A DNA stretch of 64,000 nucleotides from Nitrososphaerota archaeon (GTDB taxonomy: Archaea > Thermoproteota > Nitrososphaeria > Nitrososphaerales > JACQRY01). The stretch covers positions 1 to 64,000 of the forward strand of contig JACPCU010000013.1 of NCBI GenBank assembly GCA_016184315.1, written 5' to 3'. The notes beneath the pieces were generated by a model that saw nothing but the letters and a program-made list of their open reading frames with translations, was not told the DNA's origin and ran no database searches. Both the position numbers and the translations under genes were made by a program. Within the stretch, counting starts at the first letter, position 1. Each line of letters begins with the position of its first letter. This document shows, in pieces, positions 53,333 through 62,724 of this stretch.

Positions 53333-54484
53333 ATGTCAAGTTCACCTAGCGGTATGGCTGTTATCAACAAGGGTCTTGACAATATCTACGTAAAAGAAAG
53401 CAAGATCTGTTTCATCGACGGCGAGAACAGCAAGCTGTACTACAGAGGCTACTCAATCGAAGAATTAGCCGAGAACTCCAACTTCGAGGAAGTCGCCTAC
53501 TTGCTGATACATGGTCAACTGCCAACCAAAGACCAGCTGGACACCTTCAACTCCTTCTTGGCCAAGAATAGAGGCATAGACGAGATAATGAGCCTGATGC
53601 GTCTGATCCCTAAGACCAGCCACCCCATGGACATGATCCGCACAACAATCTCCGCCCTAGGGATGCATGACCCTGACGCGTCAGATAACTCAAGAGACGC
53701 AAGCGTAAGAAAAGCCCTTAGAATGCTCGCGAAGGCACCTACCATCGTAGCAACCTTCGCCAGGCTCCGTAAAGGACAGGATGCTGTAAAACCAGATCAA
53801 GATCTTGGTCACGCAGCCAACTTCCTCTACATGCTCTCCGGGAAGAAACCCACTGAAAGAGAAGCAAAAATCATGGACATCATGCTCATCCTTCACGCGG
53901 AACATGAGATGAACGCATCATCATTCGCATGCTCCGTGACAGTATCAACCCTGTCAGATATGTACTCTGCTATAACATCAGGAATAGGCACCCTGAAGGG
54001 CCCACTTCACGGCGGAGCAAACGAAGCTGCCCTGAAGATGTTCATGCGAGTCGGCGGCCCAAACAAAGCCGAGGAGTTCGTCACCGAGACCATGAAGAAG
54101 AAAGAAAAGATCATGGGCTTCGGACACAGGATATACAAAAGCCTAGACCCAAGATACAAGGTCACCAAGCCTATAGCCGAAGAACTAGCAAAGCAGAGAG
54201 GCAAGACAGCCCTATACGAGACAGCAGTAAGAGTGGAGGACGCAGCCATAAAGGCTCTAGCAGCTGCCAAACTCTTCCCCAACGTAGACTACTACTCAGG
54301 AATAGTGTTCAGCAATCTCGGCATCGACACCGACATCTTCACAAACTTATTCGCTATGTCTAGGATCTCAGGCTGGGCTGCCCATACACTGGAGTATTTG
54401 GACGACAACAGGCTGATCAGGCCTAAAGCATACTACACGGGCACCCTCGACCTGAAATATGTGCCCATAGAGAGAAGGGGGTAA
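53333..54484 (+). CDS. gltA: citrate synthase
   Basis: 383 residues, archaeal short type, condenses oxaloacetate and acetyl-CoA. Motifs: SFACSVTVSTLSDMYSAITSGIGTLKGPLHGGANEAAL, then the catalytic His in GFGHRIYKSLDPR and Asp/Arg in NVDYYSGIVF. The 2-methylcitrate synthases share this fold; with methylmalonyl-CoA genes nearby that alternative is conceivable. A TATA-like GTTTAAGATG lies about 40 bp upstream. Confidence 0.96.
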   Translation: MSSSPSGMAVINKGLDNIYVKESKICFIDGENSKLYYRGYSIEELAENSNFEEVAYLLIHGQLPTKDQLDTFNSFLAKNRGIDEIMSLMRLIPKTSHPMDMIRTTISALGMHDPDASDNSRDASVRKALRMLAKAPTIVATFARLRKGQDAVKPDQDLGHAANFLYMLSGKKPTEREAKIMDIMLILHAEHEMNASSFACSVTVSTLSDMYSAITSGIGTLKGPLHGGANEAALKMFMRVGGPNKAEEFVTETMKKKEKIMGFGHRIYKSLDPRYKVTKPIAEELAKQRGKTALYETAVRVEDAAIKALAAAKLFPNVDYYSGIVFSNLGIDTDIFTNLFAMSRISGWAAHTLEYLDDNRLIRPKAYYTGTLDLKYVPIERRG

Positions 54485-54490
54485 ATCGCA

Positions 54491-54919
54491 GTGCAGATAA
54501 GTCAAGTAATCACCAAGAAGCCCGTCACGTTGCCAGTCACCTCGAAGCTGATCGACGCAGCCAAACTGATGGCTGGCAAAAAGATAGGTCTAGTAGTCCT
54601 CACCGACCTGAAAGACAAGCGCAGAATCCTAGGAGTGATCTCTGAAAGAGACATCATCCGCGCCCTAGCTAAAGGCCTAAGCCTCAAGCAGCCCGTAAAG
54701 ACAGTGTCCACTAAGAAGATAATCACAGTTTCACAAGAAGACGACATCGGCAAAGCAGCGAAACTGTTCGCAGAGAAGAAGATCAGGCATCTAGTCATAG
54801 TTGACAAAGCAGGCAAACTGATCTCTGTCCTCTCAATAAGGGACTTGCTAGGCGAACAAACCACCCTCAAAGCAATAGTCTCGTCATACGGACCTGAACC
54901 TGTGGCAGGAGTAGACTGA
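54491..54919 (+). CDS. CBS-domain pair protein
   Basis: 142 residues, a single Bateman module (QVITKKPVTLPVTSKLIDAAKLMAGKKIGLVVL and VSTKKIITVSQEDDIGKAAKLFAEKKIRHLVIVDKAGKLISVLSIRDLL). Stand-alone CBS pairs are nucleotide-sensing regulators. It follows citrate synthase by 6 bp, so probable control of central-carbon enzymes is inferred from the neighbourhood. Confidence 0.9.
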   Translation: MQISQVITKKPVTLPVTSKLIDAAKLMAGKKIGLVVLTDLKDKRRILGVISERDIIRALAKGLSLKQPVKTVSTKKIITVSQEDDIGKAAKLFAEKKIRHLVIVDKAGKLISVLSIRDLLGEQTTLKAIVSSYGPEPVAGVD

Positions 54920-55076
54920 ACCTACTCTTACTCAACGTAGGGAAACATCCCAGCCCCATCATGTTGCCTCCACGTTAGACCTTTCCTTGCATAAGAGCAA
55001 AGACCGCAGCAGACACAGCTGCAATAACAATATTGAAATACGATCTTGAGGCTCTGGATACACCAGACCTTAAGCA
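54920..55076. other. intergenic region
   Basis: About 157 bp, AT-rich near 55030-55045 (AATATTG-type), probably the promoter for the methylmalonyl-CoA operon. No frame of interest. Confidence 0.4.
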
Positions 55077-56021
55077 TTGAACCTTTTCAAGAAAGTTCTG
55101 CAAGGAGACCACAGAGCACTAGCCAAAGCCATCTCCATGATTGAAAACGGCGACGCTGAGACTGAAAACCTCCTCCGTGACGCATATTTTCACACCGGTC
55201 ACGCTATGAGAATCGGTATCACAGGCCCACCGGGCACAGGGAAAAGCACCCTCCTCGCCAAAACAGCTCTAGAATACAGGAAGAAAGGGCTGAGCATAGG
55301 GATCTTGGCATTTGACCCCAGCAGCCCCATCACAGGAGGAGCCTTCCTAGGAGACCGGCTGAGAATGGCTGAACTGGCCTCAGACCCCAAGATATTCATC
55401 AGAAGCATGGCCTCGCGAGGAGGACACGGCGGGCTCACGAAAACCGCTTCACAAGCCGTGAAACTACTGGACGCCTCCGGCAAAGACATAATCCTGATAG
55501 AAACAGTGGGTACTGGTCAAGCGGACGTCGAAATCTCAAAGATAGCTGACATAGTAATCGTGGTTCTCATCCCCGATTTAGGCGACGAAGTCCAGATGTC
55601 TAAAGCAGGATTAATGGAGATAGGCGACGTCTTTGCAGTGAACAAATCGGATCTACCTCACGCAGACAGACTTGTCGTAGACATCAGAAACGCGGTAAAA
55701 GAGAAAAACAATTGGAAGCCCCCTGTAATCAAGACAATAGCCACAAAGGCCGCGGGCGTCCCAGAACTGGCAAGGGCCATCGAGGACTACAGGAAGCATT
55801 CCCTAGACAACGGCAGAAGACACGTGGTTCTACAAGCTAGAGCTTCCCACGAAATCCTACAAGAAATGCATGGGGCGTTGGACGACTTGCTGCAGGACAA
55901 TGCTGAAACTGGCGCAGAATTCAAGAAAGCAGCGCAAGACGTTTTGAAGAGGAAGACAGATCCCTACACCGCGGCTAGGAACCTATTAGCTTTAATGCTC
56001 AAAGGAGGATACAAACGTTGA
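55077..56021 (+). CDS. meaB: methylmalonyl-CoA mutase chaperone GTPase (MeaB/ArgK)
   Basis: 314 residues. G-protein with P-loop GPPGTGKST, the switch region DPSSPITGGAFLGDRLRM, ETVGTGQADVEI and NKSD. MeaB uses GTP to guard loading and integrity of adenosylcobalamin in methylmalonyl-CoA mutase. TTG start at 55077. The stop overlaps the start of the mutase gene by 4 bp (TTGA). Confidence 0.95.
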   Translation: MNLFKKVLQGDHRALAKAISMIENGDAETENLLRDAYFHTGHAMRIGITGPPGTGKSTLLAKTALEYRKKGLSIGILAFDPSSPITGGAFLGDRLRMAELASDPKIFIRSMASRGGHGGLTKTASQAVKLLDASGKDIILIETVGTGQADVEISKIADIVIVVLIPDLGDEVQMSKAGLMEIGDVFAVNKSDLPHADRLVVDIRNAVKEKNNWKPPVIKTIATKAAGVPELARAIEDYRKHSLDNGRRHVVLQARASHEILQEMHGALDDLLQDNAETGAEFKKAAQDVLKRKTDPYTAARNLLALMLKGGYKR

Positions 56022-57604
56022 GCGAAAAAAATGTCCAGACGGACTCAGGGATACCTGTAAAGAACACGTACAGCCCCCGTGACCTGAGGAAACTCGACTA
56101 CAAGAAGAACCTTGGCGACCCTGGCAAATTCCCCTACACTCGCGGAGTCTACCCAAACATGTACAGAGACCGTCTATGGACCATGCGCCAATACACCGGT
56201 TACGGAAGCGCAGAAGAAACCAATAAGCGATTCAAGTACCTCCTCTCCCAAGGACAGACCGGTCTAAGCACCGCCTTCGACCTACCCACCCAACTAGGCT
56301 ATGATTCAGATAGCGAAAGAGCACGCGGAGAAGTCGGCAAAGTAGGAGTACCCATCAACACCCTCAGAGACATGGAGATACTTTTCGAAGACATACCCGT
56401 GGACAAAGTAAGCACATCTATGACCATCAACGCCACCGCCCCCATACTTCTCGCCATGTACATTGCTGTGGCAGAGAAACAGGGCGTAGCGCCAGACCAG
56501 GTCAGAGGCACCACGCAGAATGACATATTGAAGGAGTTCGCTGCAAGAAACCTGTACATCTACCCTCCCAGACATTCCCTCAGGCTTGTAGTCGACGTGA
56601 TAGAGTACAGCGCCAGAAATCTGCCTAAGTGGTATCCTATCAGCATCAGCGGCTACCATATGCGTGAAGCAGGGGCAACTGCAGTACAAGAAGTAGCATA
56701 CACCCTGAGCAACGCCAAGCAGTACGTCGATGCATGCCTGGAACGCGGACTGAAGATCGATGATATTGCGCCGGGGCTGTCATTCTTCTTCGCCTGCAGG
56801 AACGAGTTCTTTGAAGAGGTCGCCAAGTTCAGGGCTGCTAGACGGCTATGGGCAAAGATTGTTAGAGACGATTACGGTGGGCGAGCAGAATCCTGCGCCA
56901 TGAAGTTCCATGTGCAGACCAGTGGTGAAACCCTGACGGCCCAGCAGCCGGATGTAAACGTGATCAGAGTCACTATACAGGCTCTCGCAGCAGTATTAGG
57001 AGGCACCCAGTCACTCCACACAAATTCTAGGGATGAAGCCCTTGGCTTGCCTACAGAAGAATCAGTGAAAATTGCGCTAAGAACACAGCAGACCATCGCC
57101 TATGAAAGCGGCGTAACCAAAGTAGCTGATCCCCTGGGGGGATCATACTACCTAGAATCCCTTACAGCTGAATTGGAGAAAAAAATCCTACAAGAAACGA
57201 ACAAAGTAAACAGAATGGGCGGCGCCCTAGCAGCAATAGAGACAGGCTACATGCAACGAGCAATCCATGACAGCGCCTACAGGCTTCAAGTCCGAATAGA
57301 ATCAGGCGAAGAAACCGTCATCGGCGTCAACAAATTTGCGGAAGAAGGAAAACCCACTGTGAACACCCACAAGATACCCGAACGCGCGGTAGACCAGCAG
57401 CTCAGACGACTTAGAACGCTCAAAGAAACAAGAAACAAGAATAATGCCCATAAGGCTCTTCAACAGCTCCAACATTCAGCCAAGAGTGGAGACAACCTTA
57501 TGCCGCCGATCATAGAAGCGGTGAAGACCTATGCGACGCTGCAAGAGATCAGCGATGTTCTTCGCAGAGTCTTCGGAGAGCAGCCTAGACGCGGAATGCT
57601 CTAA
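56018..57604 (+). CDS. mcmA: methylmalonyl-CoA mutase large (catalytic) subunit
   Basis: 528 residues, the N-terminal TIM-barrel half of the mutase: YGSAEETNKRFKYLLSQGQTGLSTAFDLPTQLGYDSD, PISISGYHMREAGATAVQEVAYTLSNA and SLHTNSRDEALGLPTEE. Converts methylmalonyl-CoA to succinyl-CoA and back. The adenosylcobalamin-binding domain is absent, so it must pair with a separate small subunit, which is not in this window. TTG start. Followed 18 bp later by the epimerase gene. Confidence 0.96.
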   Translation: MSEKNVQTDSGIPVKNTYSPRDLRKLDYKKNLGDPGKFPYTRGVYPNMYRDRLWTMRQYTGYGSAEETNKRFKYLLSQGQTGLSTAFDLPTQLGYDSDSERARGEVGKVGVPINTLRDMEILFEDIPVDKVSTSMTINATAPILLAMYIAVAEKQGVAPDQVRGTTQNDILKEFAARNLYIYPPRHSLRLVVDVIEYSARNLPKWYPISISGYHMREAGATAVQEVAYTLSNAKQYVDACLERGLKIDDIAPGLSFFFACRNEFFEEVAKFRAARRLWAKIVRDDYGGRAESCAMKFHVQTSGETLTAQQPDVNVIRVTIQALAAVLGGTQSLHTNSRDEALGLPTEESVKIALRTQQTIAYESGVTKVADPLGGSYYLESLTAELEKKILQETNKVNRMGGALAAIETGYMQRAIHDSAYRLQVRIESGEETVIGVNKFAEEGKPTVNTHKIPERAVDQQLRRLRTLKETRNKNNAHKALQQLQHSAKSGDNLMPPIIEAVKTYATLQEISDVLRRVFGEQPRRGML

Positions 57605-57622
57605 CGGGAGGCCGAAGTAGCG

Positions 57623-58027
57623 GTGAAGATAGACCACATAGGAATTGCTGTGGATGCTCTGGATGACGCTCTCAAACTTTACCGTAGGGTACTGAAGATT
57701 AGCAAGGAGGAGCATGTTGAATCGTCGGGGGAGAAGGTGAAGACCGCTCTGTTATGGTTTGACAACGGTATGTTGGAGCTTCTGGAGCCTGTCGGCAATG
57801 AAGGGGCGGTGGCAGATTTTCTGAAGAAGCGTGGGCCGGGTCTCCACCATATTGCCGTCTCCGTTGAGAATCTGGACAAGGCGCTAAGTGAAGCAGCGGC
57901 TAATGGGTTTCTGGTAGTTCCTCCGGGGCCAAGGAAAGGGATTCTTGGTAACAGGGTAGCCTTCATTCACCCCAAGTCACTCAAAGGAGTGCTTTTGGAG
58001 CTCTGTGAACCTGCCCAGAAGAAATAG
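57623..58027 (+). CDS. mce: methylmalonyl-CoA epimerase
   Basis: 134 residues, glyoxalase/VOC fold: KIDHIGIAVDALDDALKLYRRVL, LELLEPVG, HHIAVSVENLDKAL, KGVLLELCEP. It interconverts (S)- and (R)-methylmalonyl-CoA. GTG start. Third of a three-gene unit with meaB and mcmA; propionyl-CoA carboxylase is not in the window. Confidence 0.95.
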   Translation: MKIDHIGIAVDALDDALKLYRRVLKISKEEHVESSGEKVKTALLWFDNGMLELLEPVGNEGAVADFLKKRGPGLHHIAVSVENLDKALSEAAANGFLVVPPGPRKGILGNRVAFIHPKSLKGVLLELCEPAQKK

Positions 58028-58039
58028 CTCCTACGTAAC

Positions 58040-58819
58040 GTGGTAACTATTATGCCCATTCAGGAGACAGATGTAGACGGCTCAAAGGCAGTCATTGCAG
58101 GGAAAGGGCAACCGCTTGTATTCATTCATGGCGCCGGGGAAAACCACCGCATATGGGATCATCAGATCTCGCATTTCAGGAAAAACAGGATGGTCATTGC
58201 GCTGGATCTGCCTGGCCACGGCGGCTCAAAGATTATGCGGGGAGAAGCAACTGTAGTCGGCTACACCGCGCATGTTTTCCGTGTCCTAGCTGTTTTAGGT
58301 CTTGGCGAAGTCACGGCGATCGGGCACTCAATGGGCGGCGCTATCGCGTTGAGCCTAGCTCTTGATCATCCGGATAGAGTCAAGGCCCTTGTGCTTGTTA
58401 ACACGGGCGCCAAGCTCGGAGTCTTGCCTGAAGTCCTCAGCGGCTTGGTAAGCAACTTTGAAGGAGTTATGAAGGGCGCAATTTTTCCTAGGTATGTTTC
58501 CGAGGGTACTGACCAAAAACTGGTTCAAGAGATGCTTCAACAGGTTCTTAATGGTAACCCTGAAGTTGTCCGCCAAGACTACAACGCTTGCGCCGCCTTC
58601 GACGTAAGAGAACGGCTCAGAGAGATCAACAAGCCCACCCTTATTGTTGCGGGAGAAGACGATCGTCTTGCACCGGTAAAATGGTCTACGTATCTCAGCG
58701 AACATATTTCTGGCTCAAGGCTCATAGTGGTGAGGCGGGCTGCGCACCTGGTGATGCTGGAGAGAAGCGAAGAGTTTAATGCCGCTCTAGAAGAGTTTCT
58801 TGAGCCGCTTGGTGTCTAG
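58040..58819 (+). CDS. alpha/beta-hydrolase
   Basis: 259 residues. Oxyanion loop HGAGENHRIW, nucleophile Ser in GHSMGGAIAL, Asp in GEDDRLAPV, His near RRAAHLVML. Substrate unknown: family members hydrolyse esters, lactones or thioesters. It follows the epimerase gene by 12 bp and could act on a CoA thioester, but this is only suggested by location. Convergent with the moeA pair. Confidence 0.85.
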   Translation: MVTIMPIQETDVDGSKAVIAGKGQPLVFIHGAGENHRIWDHQISHFRKNRMVIALDLPGHGGSKIMRGEATVVGYTAHVFRVLAVLGLGEVTAIGHSMGGAIALSLALDHPDRVKALVLVNTGAKLGVLPEVLSGLVSNFEGVMKGAIFPRYVSEGTDQKLVQEMLQQVLNGNPEVVRQDYNACAAFDVRERLREINKPTLIVAGEDDRLAPVKWSTYLSEHISGSRLIVVRRAAHLVMLERSEEFNAALEEFLEPLGV

Positions 58820-58831
58820 ACGAATCAACGA

Positions 58832-60820
58832 CTAGGCAATTATGGAACCAGTCTCACGGGTCGTCACGAGCCCCGGAGCTTCCTTCTCGAGCGACTTCGC
58901 AAACTCAGGATGTCTGAGAGCCTCAAGGAGTATCTTTACCGATGGCTTCTCCAACCTGTTCCCCGGAATGGCGAAGTCGTAATGCTCGTCCGCCAGATGA
59001 ATGAACCCTAAGCCATAGAATTCTGCTACCGTTCTTATTCCGACGCCGACGTCGGCTCGGCCTTGAGCGATTGCCGCGGCCACTGCTGTGTGAGATTTTG
59101 CTTCTGAGCTGTAGCCTTTGATCTTCTTCTTGGTTTCTTCGAAGGACAATCCGAGTTTCGGGGATAATTCTTTCAGCTTTATGTCTAGGAGGATCCGGGT
59201 GCCCGAGCCTGGGTTTCTGTTGATCATGGTGACATCGTTTCTGAGGAGGTCTTCGAGTTTCTTCACGTTCTTGGGGTTGCCTTTGCCGAAGATCAGTCCT
59301 TGCTCCCTGTTGTATCCTCTGACAAGGGTTACACGATCAGCGATCTCTAGTTTTTCAAGATACGGTTTGTTGAACGCACCGTGTTCGTCGACTAGATGAG
59401 TGCCGGCTACGTCAGCCTCACCTCTTCCCACAGCTCTGAGACCGCCCATTGAACCAACGTTAACTATCTTCATGTCGAAAGTCTGATGCTTTCGCTTGAT
59501 CAGCTTTGCTAGCATATCTAGACCTATGCAGTGGCTGCCTATCACCACAAGATCCGCCAATCGAAGCTCTTCGCTGAACAAATGGACGTTAACACTCTCT
59601 CCTTCTTCGACAAACTCCCTTGATTCGGCCACGTCGATGAAGCCGTCAGCCACAGCCATGGACGTGATTGCGCCAGATCCGCCTCCTTCAACAGGGTAAA
59701 CCAGATACTTGCCCTCGCTGTCCGCTACAAGATGCACGGGCAGCAGTTCCCTCCTGCCTTTCCCCGCAAAGACCCTGTAGGCAGCTCTTGCCTCAATCAC
59801 AGTCCTACTAGCCGCATAGGGCAACCCCGACATAGCGCGTAAGACTGGTTGTACCACCACATTGAATATCATCAAAGCAGAAGTAGGGTATCCTGGGAGC
59901 GCGATGACAGGTTTGCCGCCTACAACAGCTATGACCGTTGGCTTACCTGGCTTCAAGGTCAGGCCGTGAACGAGGACCCCAGGGGCACCCAGCTCATCAA
60001 TAACCCGGTACATCATATCACCTGCTCCAGCTGAGGTGCTCCCCGATGAGAGAACCATGTCACACGAAGACAAGGCGCGCTTTAGAGATGTTTTCATCTT
60101 CTCTTCGTCGTCACGAGCAACACCCATCAACATCGGCAGGGCCCCAGCCTCTGAGACTGCGCCGGATATTGATGCAGCATTGATGTCAAAGATCTTTCCG
60201 TACTGTAATTTGCTTCCAGCTGAGAGGATCTCGTTTCCAGTAGACAGGATAGCGACTTTGGGTCGTCGGTAAACCTTCACCGCGGCGAGACCTAGAGCTG
60301 AGGCAACGCCCATTTCTCTTGCGGTCAGCCTGCGGCCAGTCTTCAACACCAATTCGCCGGTCATAATGTCGCTGCCTGCGGCCATTATGTTCTCTCCGGG
60401 TACAACAGATCTGTAGATTTCGATGAAGCCGTTTGCCTTCGAAGTGTATTCCACCATCGCTACTGCGTTGGCTCCCTTGGGAATGGGGGCGCCGGTCGCG
60501 ATCTCCGCGGTCTCTTTCTCGCCTATTTCCATAGAAGGTTTCTGTCCGGGTTCAATTGTTCCTACAGGTTTGAGCGCTATGGGGTTGTCTTCTTCGGCGC
60601 CGAAAATGTCTTGGGCTCTGACGGCGTACCCGTCCATCGTTGCTCTGTCGAATCCGGGTACATCGAATCTGGCGACTATGTCTTCGGCAAGTACTCTGCC
60701 GTAGGCTTCGGCGACTTTTACTTCTTCAACTCCTAGGGGCTGTACGTCGTAATGCTGCTTGAATGTTTGTTGGGCCTCTTCGACTGATACTAGTGTTCTG
60801 AAGACTTTTCGCGCAGCCAT
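58832..60820 (-). CDS. MoeA molybdopterin molybdenumtransferase fused to a periplasmic-binding-like domain
   Basis: 662 residues. The first ~410 are MoeA: domain with SVEEAQQTFKQHYDV, FDRATMDGYAVRA, GAPIPKGANAVAMVEYT and STGNEIL, inserting molybdate into adenylated molybdopterin. The last ~240 form a PBP-like domain (LADLVVIGSHCIGLDMLAKLIKRKHQTFDMKIVNVGSMGGLRAVGRGEADVAGTHLVDEHG; later GSGTRILLDIKLKEL), probably sensing or supplying the oxyanion. Six bp separate its start from the upstream moeA. Confidence 0.92.
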   Translation of the reverse strand: MAARKVFRTLVSVEEAQQTFKQHYDVQPLGVEEVKVAEAYGRVLAEDIVARFDVPGFDRATMDGYAVRAQDIFGAEEDNPIALKPVGTIEPGQKPSMEIGEKETAEIATGAPIPKGANAVAMVEYTSKANGFIEIYRSVVPGENIMAAGSDIMTGELVLKTGRRLTAREMGVASALGLAAVKVYRRPKVAILSTGNEILSAGSKLQYGKIFDINAASISGAVSEAGALPMLMGVARDDEEKMKTSLKRALSSCDMVLSSGSTSAGAGDMMYRVIDELGAPGVLVHGLTLKPGKPTVIAVVGGKPVIALPGYPTSALMIFNVVVQPVLRAMSGLPYAASRTVIEARAAYRVFAGKGRRELLPVHLVADSEGKYLVYPVEGGGSGAITSMAVADGFIDVAESREFVEEGESVNVHLFSEELRLADLVVIGSHCIGLDMLAKLIKRKHQTFDMKIVNVGSMGGLRAVGRGEADVAGTHLVDEHGAFNKPYLEKLEIADRVTLVRGYNREQGLIFGKGNPKNVKKLEDLLRNDVTMINRNPGSGTRILLDIKLKELSPKLGLSFEETKKKIKGYSSEAKSHTAVAAAIAQGRADVGVGIRTVAEFYGLGFIHLADEHYDFAIPGNRLEKPSVKILLEALRHPEFAKSLEKEAPGLVTTRETGSIIA

Positions 60821-60826
60821 GGCTTC

Positions 60827-62089
60827 TCACTTTATTGGGCGGAGAAGAGTGATTTCCACTACTTCTCCTGCTTCCACGCCTTCCTTTTCTTCTGGGATGA
60901 TTAGCAGACCGTCTGCTTTGACCATGCTTGAGATTATTCCCGCGCCGGAGGTTCTCAGAGGTTCAGCCACATATTCTTCTCCCTCTCTGCTTACTTTGAC
61001 TCTGACAAAGGTTCTCAATCCGCCGTGGGAGGGGGCTCTTCTCAGCATTCTGGCTTTGACTCTGGGTACCGGTGTGGCTTCTGACCCTAAAATACGGTTC
61101 AAGAGGGGTTTAACAAATGTGTCGAAGGCCACCATGGCTGCCACCGGAAACCCTGGAAGAAGGACGATGGGTTTTCCATTGACTACGGCTAGTCCTGTGG
61201 GTACAGCGGGTCTGATTGCGACTCCGTGCACTATTACTCCAGGTGATCCCAGTGAGTTGACTGTTGATGGCACAATGTCCCGTTCTCCGACTGATGTTCC
61301 TGCTGAGACTATTAGCACGTCGGTCTTTGATAAGCCGTCTTTGAGGGCTGATGTTATGGCTTGGCGGTCGTCTCTGCATATTCCTAGGTCCATGGGTGTG
61401 CACCCTATCTCCCTGATCAGGCTGAGGGCAACGGGCCTGTTTATGTCGTGGATCTTGCCTGGCTCTAGATTGTCTCCTATCTGTATCAGCTCATCTCCTG
61501 TTGACAATACTCCTACTATTGGGGGACGGACGACTTTGACTGTGGTGCAGCCTATTCCTGCGAGTATGCCTATGTCTTGGGGTCTTAGTAGGGTTCCTTT
61601 GCGTAGTATTGTGCTGTCTTTTTGGACGTCTTCGCCCTTCTTTGATACGTTGTCTCCTGGGGCTACGGGCTTCATGACTTCGACGGTTGATTCTTTTGGG
61701 CGTCTTGTGTATTCGAGCATGGCTACTGCGTCTGTGTCTGGGGGTATGGGTGCTCCTGTGACTATGGTGACTGCTTTTCCTCGACCTCCTCTTGCTTTTG
61801 TTTCTCTGCCTATGTCTGCTCTTCCAGCTATGTCTAGGATGATGGGGTTGGTGGACGAGGATCCGAAGGTGTCTTCAGCAGTGACTGCGTATCCGTCCAT
61901 GGCTGCTCTGTCGAATGGAGGGATGTCTATGCTGCTTTTCACGTCAGATGCGAGGATTCTGCCTAAGGCGTCGAGTGTCGGGACTTGTTCGGTGGGTCTT
62001 GACGGTTCTCCTAGGGTTTGGAAGAAGCGTTGCAGAGCTGTGTCTACGCGGATGAGTTCTTTGAAGCCTTTTCCCCTCGCTTCTGACAT
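60827..62089 (-). CDS. moeA: MoeA molybdopterin molybdenumtransferase
   Basis: 420 residues. Full MoeA signature: PFDRAAMDGYAVTAEDTFG, GAPIPPDTDAVAMLEYT, STGDELIQIG and LPGFPVAAMVAFDTFVKPLL. Paralogue of the downstream fused version; two MoeA copies in archaea often divide molybdate and tungstate insertion. It is first in the two-gene unit, transcribed leftwards away from the terminase region. The Mo hydroxylase 8 kb away is a plausible client. Confidence 0.96.
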   Translation of the reverse strand: MSEARGKGFKELIRVDTALQRFFQTLGEPSRPTEQVPTLDALGRILASDVKSSIDIPPFDRAAMDGYAVTAEDTFGSSSTNPIILDIAGRADIGRETKARGGRGKAVTIVTGAPIPPDTDAVAMLEYTRRPKESTVEVMKPVAPGDNVSKKGEDVQKDSTILRKGTLLRPQDIGILAGIGCTTVKVVRPPIVGVLSTGDELIQIGDNLEPGKIHDINRPVALSLIREIGCTPMDLGICRDDRQAITSALKDGLSKTDVLIVSAGTSVGERDIVPSTVNSLGSPGVIVHGVAIRPAVPTGLAVVNGKPIVLLPGFPVAAMVAFDTFVKPLLNRILGSEATPVPRVKARMLRRAPSHGGLRTFVRVKVSREGEEYVAEPLRTSGAGIISSMVKADGLLIIPEEKEGVEAGEVVEITLLRPIK

Positions 62090-62212
62090 CGCTTATTCTA
62101 CTGGGTTTGTATAGGTGTTGTGGGCAATTCAAGTTTTCGGAGGAGAACGGTTTCTCCAGGGGTCTTTTTCTTGATGGCGGGTGGTCTTCTGGAGGCGCTG
62201 GTCGTTTCTTGC

Positions 62213-62250
62213 TGCATGAATGAATGAATTCATGAATTCATGCATGCATT
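62213..62250. repeat. dense ATGAATTCAT-type inverted repeats
   Basis: A perfect 18-bp palindrome ATGAATTCATGAATTCAT at 62224-62241; flanking TGCATGAAT (62213-62221) is the exact complement of ATTCATGCA (62236-62244), and ATGCATGCAT (62240-62249) is itself palindromic. The site lies just upstream of the terminase genes and is the sort of arrangement seen in operators, packaging sites or attachment sites. Confidence 0.75.
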
Positions 62251-62350
62251 TTCTGTAGCATATTTGAGCCACGACTGATGCTTGCATAGGGCGGTGTGGT
62301 GTTTGGTGTCGCTCGGGTGTTTGCGCTGGTGTAGGACGGGTTTAGGGGGG

Positions 62351-62358
62351 TTATATAA
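62351..62358 (+). promoter_or_regulatory. TATA-like element adjoining the small-terminase-like gene
   Basis: TTATATAA directly before the ATG at 62359. If it is a genuine TATA box, transcription would start near 62380, inside the annotated frame, so either this ATG is not used or the box is incidental. Confidence 0.35.
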
Positions 62359-62640
62359 ATGAACGTGGATAAGGAGTTGAAGCAGCTGTACGGGGAGGCT
62401 TCTGAGGAGGTTGGTATTCTTCGGGGCTTCTTTTTGGAGGCTGCGAGGGATGGGAGTCGTAGGGATCTGCGTAGTTTGTCGGCTACGCTTAAGGATCTGC
62501 GTAGTGTTCAGGTGAGGATTCTGTACGCGATGTTGAAGCTGGAGGAGCCTAGTGAGGAGGATTTGACGACGTGGTTGGCTGGGCTTCCAGTTAAGACTGC
62601 GAAGAAGGTTGAGAAGTGGGTGGCTGTCCATGGCCGTTGA
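62359..62640 (+). CDS. candidate small terminase-like helical protein
   Basis: 93 residues, mostly helical and charged (KELKQLYGEASEEVGILRGFFLEAARDGSRRDLRSLSATLKDLRSVQVRILYAMLKLEEPSEEDLTTWLAGLPVKTAKKVEKWVAVHGR). No HTH motif is obvious. Position immediately before the terminase large subunit suggests a small-subunit or packaging partner; the assignment is by context only. The start is uncertain because a TATA-like box touches the ATG. Confidence 0.5.
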   Translation: MNVDKELKQLYGEASEEVGILRGFFLEAARDGSRRDLRSLSATLKDLRSVQVRILYAMLKLEEPSEEDLTTWLAGLPVKTAKKVEKWVAVHGR

Positions 62641-62724
62641 CGGGCTGGGGGCTGTTGGTGTTGATTCGGGGCGGCGTGAGGTAGGTTGGTTCCGCGGCGG
62701 GGTGGTGTTTTGGGGGTAGGCGAA

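Noticed and set aside
60759-62114. 451-codon plus-strand frame opposite moeA
   Set aside because: Composed of Ser/Pro/Thr-rich low-information sequence; moeA on the minus strand is unambiguous.
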